From Paenibacillus spongiae (lineage in GTDB: Bacteria > Bacillota > Bacilli > Paenibacillales > Paenibacillaceae), in assembly GCF_024734895.1 (NCBI RefSeq), contig NZ_CP091430.1, positions 3,366,501 to 3,430,500 on the forward strand: a DNA stretch of 64,000 bases, read 5' to 3'. Numbering within the stretch: position 1 is the first letter of the stretch; every line of letters begins with the position of its first letter. Of the stretch, positions 52,194 to 59,722 are shown piece by piece. Both the position numbers and the translations under genes were made by a program. Under the pieces are notes generated by a model. It saw only the letters and a program-made list of their open reading frames with translations. It was not told where the DNA came from and made no database searches.

Positions 52194-52241
52194 ATGCCGA
52201 AAATCTGCATTCCAATTTAACATAGGCTTGAATAAAATAGC

Positions 52242-52298
52242 TTTACACGCGAGTAACCGCGGGTTATATTATAACCAACGGTTAGTAACCGTTGGTTA
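52242..52298 (+). promoter_or_regulatory. Promoter with three TAACCNNNGGTTA operators
   Basis: TTTACA (52242-52247), 17 bp, TATATT (52265-52270) form a promoter. TAACCNNNGGTTA occurs at 52254-52266 (over the spacer and -10), 52272-52284 and 52286-52298. The last two together form a perfect 29-bp palindrome (52271-52299 with one central base). The spacing suits a TetR-type repressor binding two or three dimers. No TetR gene is present in the window. Confidence 0.7.
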
Positions 52299-52321
52299 TT
52301 TTTCATGAGGGGAGATTCATG

Positions 52322-52414
52322 ATGAGCTTTATCGTATTAATGCTTTTGTTTGCAATCAGAGCGGGATGGTTGGATGCCAAAGCCAGATTAACCCAACAAG
52401 GGAGTGTGAAATAG
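52322..52414 (+). CDS. Small 30-residue membrane peptide
   Basis: ATG 52322 (or the adjacent ATG 52319) follows GAGGGGAG and encodes MSFIVLMLLFAIRAGWLDAK followed by a polar tail of ten residues. It has one hydrophobic segment. It ends one base before the next gene's ATG, so translation is probably coupled. It heads the operon behind the triple operator. No family is recognised. Confidence 0.5.
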   Translation: MSFIVLMLLFAIRAGWLDAKARLTQQGSVK

Positions 52415-52415
52415 T

Positions 52416-52970
52416 ATGTTTGCAGGTCATTTCGGTTTGGCTGCAGCCGTAAAATCCAAGTCGCCGGAGGTGCCGCTTTGGGCGCTCGTCGTGAGTACGC
52501 AGCTGCTTGATGTGTTCTTCGTTCCGCTCTTTCTGTTAAAAGTGGAAACGACGGAAGGCAGCGGCTATGGCGGATTAATTATTCATGCCGATTACACGCA
52601 TTCATTAGTTGGGGCATTACTGCTGGCGGTTTTGGCCGGATTGCTTTCGGGGCGAATATGGGGCAAGAGAGGCGGCCGTATCGTGGCAGCGCTCGTATTT
52701 AGTCATTGGCTGCTGGATTTAATCGTGCATCGGGCGGATATGCCGATACTGCCAGGGAATATCGGAAGTTTGCCGTTGCTCGGCTTTGGCGTTTGGGAGC
52801 ATTCGTACGTAAGCATCGCATTGGAAGCTGCGCTCATCGGAACCGGACTATTTCTATATACGAGATCCTTATTAAGAACAAGTAAGAACAAAGGATGGGC
52901 GATCGGATCCGGAACTGTTATGGGGATTCTGCTGGTTCTATCTTTAGTTGCAGATCTATGGAGTGTCTAA
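52416..52970 (+). CDS. Multi-pass membrane protein, YdjM-like metal-dependent hydrolase type
   Basis: The 184-residue protein has four to five hydrophobic segments and His-containing motifs FAGHFGLAAAV, HADYTHSLVGALL and FSHWLLDLIVHRAD. These are reminiscent of membrane-bound YdjM/LexA-binding hydrolase-like proteins with a His-rich metal site. Function is unknown. It lies in a small operon controlled by the triple TAACCNNNGGTTA operator. AAGGGAG precedes the ATG. Confidence 0.6.
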   Translation: MFAGHFGLAAAVKSKSPEVPLWALVVSTQLLDVFFVPLFLLKVETTEGSGYGGLIIHADYTHSLVGALLLAVLAGLLSGRIWGKRGGRIVAALVFSHWLLDLIVHRADMPILPGNIGSLPLLGFGVWEHSYVSIALEAALIGTGLFLYTRSLLRTSKNKGWAIGSGTVMGILLVLSLVADLWSV

Positions 52971-53038
52971 TAATGAAATGAGGAATATGTGGTGTATGAT
53001 GAGAGGGTCATTCTTTGTCGCAAAAGGGGGAACATGAT

Positions 53039-53386
53039 ATGGAATGGGTGAAGTATGCCAATCTTGGATTGCGTTTTATCATGGAGCTGTGCGCTTTATT
53101 CGCCATCGGGTATTGGGGGTTTCATACCGGAAGCGGATATGTAGTGAAGATAATACTCGGACTTGGATTGCCTATGCTCGCAGCCATTATTTGGGGAATG
53201 TTCGTCTCTCCTAAAGCATCCATTCCAACTACAGGCTTCATCCGACTTCTGTTAGAAATCGGGGTTTTTGGGGCAGGCGGAATAGCGCTCTACGCGGAGA
53301 AGCATTACAAGCTTGCCCTCATCTATGGTATCGTGATGATCGTTAATCTGTCGCTTACTTACTTTTGGAAGCAGCATGCTGCATAA
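53039..53386 (+). CDS. YrdB-like (DUF2568) membrane protein
   Basis: This 115-residue protein has four hydrophobic segments and the sequence WVKYANLGLRFIMELCALFA followed by YWGFHTG, matching the DUF2568/YrdB family of unknown function. The ATG at 53039 follows AAAAGGGGG. It lies 68 bp after the YdjM-like gene and may belong to the same operon. Confidence 0.8.
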   Translation: MEWVKYANLGLRFIMELCALFAIGYWGFHTGSGYVVKIILGLGLPMLAAIIWGMFVSPKASIPTTGFIRLLLEIGVFGAGGIALYAEKHYKLALIYGIVMIVNLSLTYFWKQHAA

Positions 53387-53405
53387 TTGCCGATGCATTC
53401 CAAGG

Positions 53406-53483
53406 TATGATTCGAAGAACGGCTTCGGCACGTTCCATATCTATGATCCGGATGGCAATCGGCTTAATTTCTGGCACAATTAA
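53406..53483 (+). pseudogene. VOC-domain C-terminal fragment
   Basis: Reading from 53406, the frame gives YDSKNGFGTFHIYDPDGNRL followed by NFWHN and stops. This is the last strand pair of a glyoxalase-type VOC protein with the DPDGN motif. Nothing of the rest of the gene is present; the DUF2568 gene ends just before. It is the second VOC piece within 1.5 kb. Confidence 0.65.
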
Positions 53484-53645
53484 TCGGGACGGTTACAGGC
53501 GCGAACAAGGCGATTACAATTTGTGTATCGCCTTATTTGCATGCCTGTGCAATCGATCTTTCCCTGTCGAAATATTGCTATCCTATCTTGGCGCACTACT
53601 ACTGGGATGAAGATTGGCTTATACTGTGGAAGTGAGGTGAGAGGA

Positions 53646-54212
53646 ATGAATGAGCAATTATTTGACCTCGTTTATCAATCCGTCGTTAACCGGGATTCGA
53701 CCTACGACGGCGTATATTACACCGGGGTGAGGACAACGAAGATCGTCTGCAGGCCGACATGCCGGGCCAAAACCCCGCACGCCGCCAATGTGACGTTCTA
53801 CCGATCGCTGGATGATGCGCTGCAAGCGGGCTTTCGGCCTTGCAAGCGATGCAAGCCCGATGAGAACGGAGCGCTTCGTCCGGATGCGGCGTTGGCTGCG
53901 CAGGTCGATGCAATCATTACGGCGCGATTCAGCGATAAACTGACGCTGCCGCAGATTGCCGCCTCGCTTGCCATTAGCCCTTACCATCTGCAGCGAATCT
54001 ATAAGCAGGTGACAGGACTTTCACCGGCGGAGAAGACCGAGCATATTCGATTAACGCACGCGAAGAAGCTATTGGAACAATCCGATCTGACAATCGCGGA
54101 GATTGGTGCGGAAGCGGGTTACGGCAGTCCGTCCCATTTCACATCCTGGTTTCAAAGGAAAACGGGGCTTTCTCCGACGGCATATCGGAATGGACATACA
54201 GGAGGAGATTGA
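53646..54212 (+). CDS. adaA: AdaA: methylphosphotriester-DNA methyltransferase and activator
   Basis: The 188-residue protein has the Ada zinc domain with Cys35, Cys39, Cys66 and Cys69 (VCRPTCRA and PCKRCKP), where the first Cys accepts methyl groups from DNA phosphotriesters. An AraC-type HTH follows (about 85-180, LTLPQIAASLAISPYHLQRIY and IAEIGAEAGYGSPSHFTSWF). Methylated AdaA activates its own operon. The ATG at 53646 follows GAGGTGAGAGG. It is followed directly by adaB, as in Bacillus. Confidence 0.93.
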   Translation: MNEQLFDLVYQSVVNRDSTYDGVYYTGVRTTKIVCRPTCRAKTPHAANVTFYRSLDDALQAGFRPCKRCKPDENGALRPDAALAAQVDAIITARFSDKLTLPQIAASLAISPYHLQRIYKQVTGLSPAEKTEHIRLTHAKKLLEQSDLTIAEIGAEAGYGSPSHFTSWFQRKTGLSPTAYRNGHTGGD

Positions 54213-54213
54213 A

Positions 54214-54777
54214 TTGGCAGCCAAAGATAATCAATTCTATCGTCATACGGTCATCGGCATGAATCAGCCCTGGACGATTATCGCGAGTGAACAAGGCATC
54301 AGCCATTTGCTATATCCGCCTCATCTGGAATCATTGGCACCTAAAGGGTTGAATCATGAGTTGATTCGCAATGAACGAATCGTTGAGAACGAGAGCTTGT
54401 TTCATGAATTCGGCATCGTGGACTTGCTGGAGCAGTATTTCGCAGGGCACCCGGTCAGCTTCGATAAAGTCCCGTTGGATGCAGCGGGCACGCCGTTTCA
54501 ACATAGCGTCTGGACGGGGTTAAGCCGAATCCCGCATGGAGAAGCATGGACGTATAAGCAGCTTGCGGAATCCATTGGCAAACCAGCTGCGGTGCGGGCT
54601 GTAGCTGCTGCCGTCGGACGCAATCCTTTGCCGATTGTAATTCCTTGTCATCGAGTGGTCGGATCGGACGGTACGTTAACAGGGTTTAGAGGAGGCCTCC
54701 AAATGAAGAAAGACATCCTTGCATTGGAAGGGATAACCAATATGAAGGCGGTTGGACATGAGCGTTTCCGGTTTTGA
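54214..54777 (+). CDS. adaB: AdaB: methylated-DNA-protein-cysteine methyltransferase
   Basis: The protein of 187 residues repairs O6-methylguanine by transferring the methyl group to Cys145 in the motif IPCHRVVGSDG. The helix-turn-helix AWTYKQLAESIGKPAAVRAVA and the Asn hinge RNPLPI are also visible. TTG at 54214 is chosen because it follows CAGGAGGAG, one base after the adaA stop; an ATG at 54190 lies upstream of that site. It overlaps alkA by 20 bases. Confidence 0.92.
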   Translation: MAAKDNQFYRHTVIGMNQPWTIIASEQGISHLLYPPHLESLAPKGLNHELIRNERIVENESLFHEFGIVDLLEQYFAGHPVSFDKVPLDAAGTPFQHSVWTGLSRIPHGEAWTYKQLAESIGKPAAVRAVAAAVGRNPLPIVIPCHRVVGSDGTLTGFRGGLQMKKDILALEGITNMKAVGHERFRF

Positions 54778-55657
54778 GCTGCCGCTGCCGAGCCCGTTCG
54801 ACTTTCAGCAATGCTTGAAGTACATGGCCCGTTCACCGATTGAATGTTTGTATACGGCAGACTCCGAAGGGGTTAATCGGCTGCTGCGGGTCGGAACCTC
54901 CCAACGTTTAATTAGACTGTCTTGCCGTAATAATAATGCCATGCAGATACAACTGCTGCGGGGCGATGCTCTAGCGATTCGTGAGCAAGAGGAGCTGGCG
55001 CGTTATATCAGAGACTGGTTTGATTTGGACCGGGATCTTGAGCCCTTCATGCAGTTATCCAAGGGAGATCCGTTCTTGTGGCCGCTGGCAGAATCCTTTT
55101 ACGGATTACGGGTCGTCGGCATCCCCGATCTATTCGAAGCGCTCTGCTGGGCAATCGTCGGCCAGCAAGTGAATCTTACCTTTGCCTATAAGCTCAAGCA
55201 GCGGCTGACGGAACAATACGGAGAAGCTGCGGAGTGGGAGGGCGGTACATACCGTTTATTCCCGACCCCTGAGCGGTTCGCCAATGTAACGATAGATCAA
55301 TTATGCAGTTTGCAGCTCACCAGGAACAAAGCCAGAACGATAATAGAAGTGGCATCCTGCATGACGAACGGGGATTTGAGAAGAGAGGAGCTGCTCACTC
55401 TCCCCGATCCAGAATCGGTTGACAAGAGGCTCACGGCAATCAAGGGCATTGGTCCCTGGACAGCCCAATATGTGCGAATGAGATGCTTGGGCGATCAAAC
55501 GGCCCTCCCCATTGGAGATGTCGGGCTGCAGAATGCAGTAAAGCAGATGCTGGGGCTCGACAGGAAGCCCACTCCCCGTGAATTACGCGATTTATTCGAG
55601 CAGTGGCCCGGATGGGAGTCGTATATCACATTCTATCTATGGAGAACGTTATATTAG
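54758..55657 (+). CDS. alkA: AlkA-type DNA-3-methyladenine glycosylase II
   Basis: The 299-residue glycosylase excises alkylated bases. It has an N-terminal AlkA-like domain (about 1-105), a helix-hairpin-helix LTAIKGIGPWTAQYVRMRCLG, and the catalytic Asp254 in PIGDVGLQNAV. The C-terminal part is of usual length. The ATG at 54758 follows GAAGGCGG and overlaps adaB, so the three genes form one operon for the adaptive response to DNA alkylation. Confidence 0.92.
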   Translation: MSVSGFELPLPSPFDFQQCLKYMARSPIECLYTADSEGVNRLLRVGTSQRLIRLSCRNNNAMQIQLLRGDALAIREQEELARYIRDWFDLDRDLEPFMQLSKGDPFLWPLAESFYGLRVVGIPDLFEALCWAIVGQQVNLTFAYKLKQRLTEQYGEAAEWEGGTYRLFPTPERFANVTIDQLCSLQLTRNKARTIIEVASCMTNGDLRREELLTLPDPESVDKRLTAIKGIGPWTAQYVRMRCLGDQTALPIGDVGLQNAVKQMLGLDRKPTPRELRDLFEQWPGWESYITFYLWRTLY

Positions 55658-55698
55658 CGGAATTCTAAACGAATGATTCATATCGAAATTGTTGATAT

Positions 55699-55722
55699 TG
55701 GGGCCGAGGATGGCTCTTTTTT
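55699..55722 (+). terminator. Probable terminator after the ada operon
   Basis: A weak GGGCC/GGCTC hairpin is followed by nine T. Confidence 0.5.
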
Positions 55723-55854
55723 TTTGATCAAAATAGCCAAACCGAATAAATCACTGACATACTGCCGTCAACGTTAGACGCTACAATGGTTATAGAAACT
55801 GCGAAGTAAAAGATGCGTTTGAAAATAGGTGCGAATATAAGGAGGAAATCGATT

Positions 55855-56280
55855 ATGAACAACTCAACAACATTGCAAGGGTTCGCTACCATCAGTTATT
55901 GGGCAGCTGATTTGGAGGCGGCAAAGAAATGGTACGCCGAGCTGCTTGGCATTGAACCATACTTTGTCGTTCAAGGTTATGCAGAGTTTCGCATTGGCGA
56001 GTATCAACATGAGCTGGGCCTGATCGATAGCCGCTACGCACCCAATGGCGCGATAACCGGACCGGGTGGCGCGATCATGTATTGGCATGTCGACGATGTG
56101 TCATCAACGCTTGAAAAGCTGCTTGCGATGGGGGCGACAACGTATGAAGCGATCACTGAGCGCGGCGAAGGCTTCATCACGGCTTCCGTAATCGATCCCT
56201 TTGGGAACATACTGGGCATTATGTACAACTCACACTTCTTGGAGATTCAGAAGTCTAGAAAGTCCCGAGATTCCCGATAA
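55855..56280 (+). CDS. VOC-family (glyoxalase-like) protein
   Basis: The protein of 141 residues is a single VOC module: FATISYWAADLEAAKKWYAE, then YAEFRIGEYQHELGLID, and VIDPFGNILGIMYN. It has the pattern of bacterial bleomycin-resistance or lactoylglutathione-lyase-like proteins with unknown substrate. AAGGAGG precedes the ATG. Its 3' end overlaps the 3' end of the convergent AraC gene by 34 bp. Confidence 0.85.
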   Translation: MNNSTTLQGFATISYWAADLEAAKKWYAELLGIEPYFVVQGYAEFRIGEYQHELGLIDSRYAPNGAITGPGGAIMYWHVDDVSSTLEKLLAMGATTYEAITERGEGFITASVIDPFGNILGIMYNSHFLEIQKSRKSRDSR

Positions 56281-57158
56281 TAACGAGGCGACATCCCGTA
56301 ACGCCTCTTGAATGCTTTCGAGAAGTGCGAAGCATTCGCAAAACCGCAATATTCGGCAATGAGATCGAGCTTGAGCTCCTGCGTATCAAGCAGCTCCCGT
56401 GCCTTTTGCAAACGAAGATCAAGCAGGTATTGATGCGGCGTGACTCCGAAATGGGCGTTAAACAGCGTGTTAAAGTGAGATTCCGAGTACCCCGCATGCT
56501 TGGCCATCATTTCCACCGTAATCGGGGAAGACAAATTGAAGGATAAAAAGGCGTTCATCTTGGCGACTAACTGCTGATGCTCGAAATCTGCGGATCTAGA
56601 ATGCTCGCCGTCACCGAGCAGAAGCTGCAGGAGCTCCGTCGCGAGCTTCTGTACCTGCAGCATGCTGTGAATGTCGTTATGTTTGAATGCCTCGATCATG
56701 CGATACAACGTATCTTTCAGCTTCCCAGGCTGCCTGGGTACCAGCTTGACCGGAAGGTTGACCAAGGGAAAGTCGATAAGCCGAGGCTGAAGAAGATCGG
56801 CGTAACTGTCCAGGTTGGTCTGCCCGGGGGTCGTGACGAAGCTGCGCTCCCGTTCCTCGTTATAGAAAAAATCCAAATGAGCGTTAGGAACCACGCAGGA
56901 ACCAAATCCTCGTGTCGTGAATAAAACGCCCGGCTGAATGAGGGCGAATTCCCCCGGTAAAATCTCGTATTCAGCTCCGTCCACTTGGAGGATGTAGCGC
57001 CCCTCCTCCAGAAATAGAATCAAGTAATCAAGCAGCCGGCGTTCCCCTTGGAAGAAATCGGCAGCTCTAAACCGGTAGCAAAGCCGGATATAAGGCAGTA
57101 CGGGGTAGTCCTTCCAACTCTTATCCTGCAGGTTCATCGCCGCATCGCTCCCGGTCAT
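56247..57158 (-). CDS. AraC-family regulator with cupin-like sensor
   Basis: The 303-residue regulator has an N-terminal cupin (about 25-150, LEEGRYILQVDGAEYEILPGEFALIQPG). Its C-terminal AraC DNA-binding domain (about 205-300) shows TVEMMAKHAGYSESHFNTLFNAH and DLIAEYCGFANASHFSKAFKRRYG. Regulators of this type sense sugars. The start at 57158 follows AAAGAGAAG; the frame upstream to 57314 is unlikely coding. It is divergent from the dehydrogenase gene and probably activates the dehydrogenase and oxidoreductase pair. Confidence 0.88.
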   Translation of the reverse strand: MTGSDAAMNLQDKSWKDYPVLPYIRLCYRFRAADFFQGERRLLDYLILFLEEGRYILQVDGAEYEILPGEFALIQPGVLFTTRGFGSCVVPNAHLDFFYNEERERSFVTTPGQTNLDSYADLLQPRLIDFPLVNLPVKLVPRQPGKLKDTLYRMIEAFKHNDIHSMLQVQKLATELLQLLLGDGEHSRSADFEHQQLVAKMNAFLSFNLSSPITVEMMAKHAGYSESHFNTLFNAHFGVTPHQYLLDLRLQKARELLDTQELKLDLIAEYCGFANASHFSKAFKRRYGMSPRYYRESRDFLDF

Positions 57159-57287
57159 TATCTTCTCTTTAATTATATGAAGACCGTGGTTTTTGACAAG
57201 TGCATCGAAGTTTTGAACAGGATTGATCGCTGAAAGCAAGGTACAATCAAAGCTGAAATCGTGAAATGGAAGCGGAGGATGATACCA

Positions 57288-58328
57288 ATGGCAGACATAT
57301 CCAAAACGGTTCAAACCATGAGCATTCCGTTATTTGTCGGGAACGGCAAGATCGAATACGGGGAGGAGGAAATACCGGTTCCTGGAGCAGGGCAGCTGCT
57401 GCTTCAGGTGAAAGCGAATGCGCTATGCGGGTCCGACCGCGGCCAGTTCAATGGGGGAACGAGTACGACGCCGGGTCATGAGGCATCGGGGATCGTGGCG
57501 GTTGCAGGGCCGGATACGAATACAGCCGTCGGCACGCCGGGCGTCGTCTTCTTGATGGGTTATTGCGGCAAGTGTCCGAATTGCGAGCAAGGATACACCA
57601 ATCAGTGTCTGGACAAGCGTGCGGATTACGGATTCAGCCATGACGGGGGATACGGTCCATTCATGCTGATTGACGAGAACGTGTTCTTCGCCATCGATAA
57701 GTCGATTCCGATGACGGAAGCCACCATGCTTCTGGATATTATGGGTACGGGAGGACATGCAATCAAACGGGCATCACTCGTACGACCCGATATCCGTTCT
57801 GTTGCCGTTACAGGTGCAGGACCGATCGGTTTGGGTGTGCTGGCAATGGCGAAGCTGCTTCTAGGCCACGAGACGCCGGTATTCATCACGGATTTTGTTC
57901 CGTATCGCCTGGCATTGGCGGAGCGTATGGGCGCAGTTCCAGTCAACCTGAATGCCGGCTCGCTGGCGGATGCAGTTGCAGAAGCAGGCTTAAGCGGAAC
58001 GGATATTGCCATTGATACGAGCGGCCAATCGGAGGCGCGCCGCTCAGCGCTAGAAGTGCTGAACAAAAGGGGGGTTCTCGTCTGCGTCGGTCATGGACAG
58101 GATCTGCAGGTGACGAATGTATCCCATGATCTGATTGCGACTGAGCGGTCGGTGCTTGGCAGCGAATATTTCCGATATGATGAATTTGAGCCGAACCACA
58201 AGTTAATGCTTGATCATCTGCCTTATCTCAGCCAAATCATTACCCACCGATTCAAGGCAAACGAGATTCAAGAAGCCTATGAGCTGTTCTTTAATGGCGA
58301 AACGGGCAAGGTGGTCGTCGAGCAATGA
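57288..58328 (+). CDS. Zinc-dependent MDR alcohol/polyol dehydrogenase
   Basis: The 346-residue enzyme has the catalytic zinc ligands Cys and His-Glu (ALCGSD and PGHEASG), and the structural-zinc cluster CGKCPNCEQGYTNQC (about 93-107). The Rossmann motif VTGAGPIGLGVLAM is visible at about 172-185. It oxidises an alcohol or polyol with NAD(P). Substrate unknown; the neighbouring MocA-type oxidoreductase suggests a sugar or inositol-type compound. The ATG at 57288 follows GCGGAGG. It overlaps the next gene by four bases. Confidence 0.88.
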   Translation: MADISKTVQTMSIPLFVGNGKIEYGEEEIPVPGAGQLLLQVKANALCGSDRGQFNGGTSTTPGHEASGIVAVAGPDTNTAVGTPGVVFLMGYCGKCPNCEQGYTNQCLDKRADYGFSHDGGYGPFMLIDENVFFAIDKSIPMTEATMLLDIMGTGGHAIKRASLVRPDIRSVAVTGAGPIGLGVLAMAKLLLGHETPVFITDFVPYRLALAERMGAVPVNLNAGSLADAVAEAGLSGTDIAIDTSGQSEARRSALEVLNKRGVLVCVGHGQDLQVTNVSHDLIATERSVLGSEYFRYDEFEPNHKLMLDHLPYLSQIITHRFKANEIQEAYELFFNGETGKVVVEQ

Positions 58329-59308
58329 GAGAGCAGAGGATTAAAATGGCATTAATTGGCGCTGGCGGGTGGGGCTTGCAGCATGCGCGAATATTGCGCG
58401 ATCGAGCCGATGTCGATTTCTGCGCAATCGTAGGCCGACAACCGGAGAGGACGCTGGCGCGTGCCCAGGCTTTCGGCACGAATGGCTATACGGATATCGA
58501 TGAGATGCTGGAAAAGGAACAGCCGGATTTGGTCAGCATCTGTCTGCCCAATCAAGACCACTATGAAACCACGCTGAGGGTCATTCAGGCCGGATTCCCG
58601 CTTCTTGTCGAGAAACCGCTTGTTTTTGATCTGAAGGAAGCGGATAATCTACTGAGCGAAGCGGCTAAGCGCAATCTGTTCTTCGCCATTAATTTCAATC
58701 ACCGGTATGCAAAGCCGGTTCAGCTGGCTCGCGAGGCGATCCTCGCAGGCAAGCTTGGCGATCTCACCTTCGCATCATGGCGATTCGGCGGGGAAGGGAC
58801 GAGCAGCCATCCTCATGCCAATCTGATCGAGACGCAATGCCACGGTTTCGATATGCTGGAGTATTTATGCGGACCGGTCGATTCCGTGATGGCCGAAATG
58901 ACGGACATGACAGGCGGCGGTCAACGGACGATCGTACTGGCATTGCGATTCGCGAGCGGTACGGTTGGCAGTCTGATCGGTACATACGACTCCTCCTACG
59001 CGTACCCAGACACGCACCGGGTCGAGCTGGACGGTACGAAAGGGCGGGCAGTCATTCACGATACGGTCAGGCGGTACACCTATCATCCGAGAGGCAGCGA
59101 GCTTGGAGAGGTATGGGAAGCCGGCTATTTCAATGACATGGACCGTGAATTTCACCGTACGTTCGATAAGCATGTCGATGCACTCCTGGCTGCCTTCAAG
59201 GCAGGCGAGCGTCCGCCGGTACATGCTGAAGCCGGAATGAGGGCGCTCAAAATCGCGGATGCGGCCATACGGTCATGGAAGACCGGGGCAAGAGTACGCG
59301 TTGATTGA
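58325..59308 (+). CDS. Gfo/Idh/MocA-family oxidoreductase
   Basis: The 327-residue enzyme has an N-terminal Rossmann domain (MALIGAGGWGLQHARIL) and the conserved EKP motif (LLVEKPLVFDLKEAD, about 92-106), with the GGG/H region of the C-terminal domain. It would oxidise or epimerise a sugar or polyol with NAD(P). It starts four bases inside the dehydrogenase gene, so both are translated together and likely belong to one pathway under the divergent AraC regulator. Confidence 0.88.
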   Translation: MREQRIKMALIGAGGWGLQHARILRDRADVDFCAIVGRQPERTLARAQAFGTNGYTDIDEMLEKEQPDLVSICLPNQDHYETTLRVIQAGFPLLVEKPLVFDLKEADNLLSEAAKRNLFFAINFNHRYAKPVQLAREAILAGKLGDLTFASWRFGGEGTSSHPHANLIETQCHGFDMLEYLCGPVDSVMAEMTDMTGGGQRTIVLALRFASGTVGSLIGTYDSSYAYPDTHRVELDGTKGRAVIHDTVRRYTYHPRGSELGEVWEAGYFNDMDREFHRTFDKHVDALLAAFKAGERPPVHAEAGMRALKIADAAIRSWKTGARVRVD

Positions 59309-59354
59309 CGGGTAACCCTCGTTCATGGCGAAACGAACAATAAGCGAATGCTGG

Positions 59355-59384
59355 TTTACATCAGAGGGATGAATTTGTTATTAT
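59355..59384 (+). promoter_or_regulatory. Promoter of the glnS T-box leader
   Basis: TTTACA (59355-59360), 18 bp, TATTAT (59379-59384). Transcription would begin near 59392. Confidence 0.55.
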
Positions 59385-59391
59385 AGATCCA

Positions 59392-59680
59392 ATATTCAAA
59401 CGCGATGATGAGAAGAGTAAGGAAAATCGTTCTTATACAGAGAGCTCCGGCAGCTGAGAAGGAGCAAAGAGCGTATTCCCGAAACAAGCCTCTGAGCAGC
59501 AGCCCGGAACCGCAAGGGGGATGGTCTGACGGGAGCTCCCGTTACAGAGATAGAGTATAAGCATTGCCTGCAATGCCGTACTTGAAGAGGTTAATATGGC
59601 GACATATTAATGAACCTGGGGTGGTACCACGAAAATTTCGTCCCCAAGACTAGAAGTCTTGGAGGTGGGATTTTTTTTTG
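59392..59680 (+). promoter_or_regulatory. T-box riboswitch (tRNA-Gln-sensing, inferred)
   Basis: The leader has a Stem I with the AGAGAG S-turn (near 59442), the apical GGCAGCTGAG region, and two overlapping CAG triplets (59497-59502), a possible glutamine specifier. The T-box GGGTGGTACCACG lies at 59618-59631. A terminator hairpin (CCAAGACT-AGA-AGTCTTGG) then runs into nine T at 59671-59679. Uncharged tRNA-Gln would bind and allow read-through into glnS. The specifier assignment is by eye. Confidence 0.88.
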
Positions 59681-59722
59681 TATCTAAGTACCGCGAAATC
59701 ACGTTCATTAGGAGGAGTCGCC

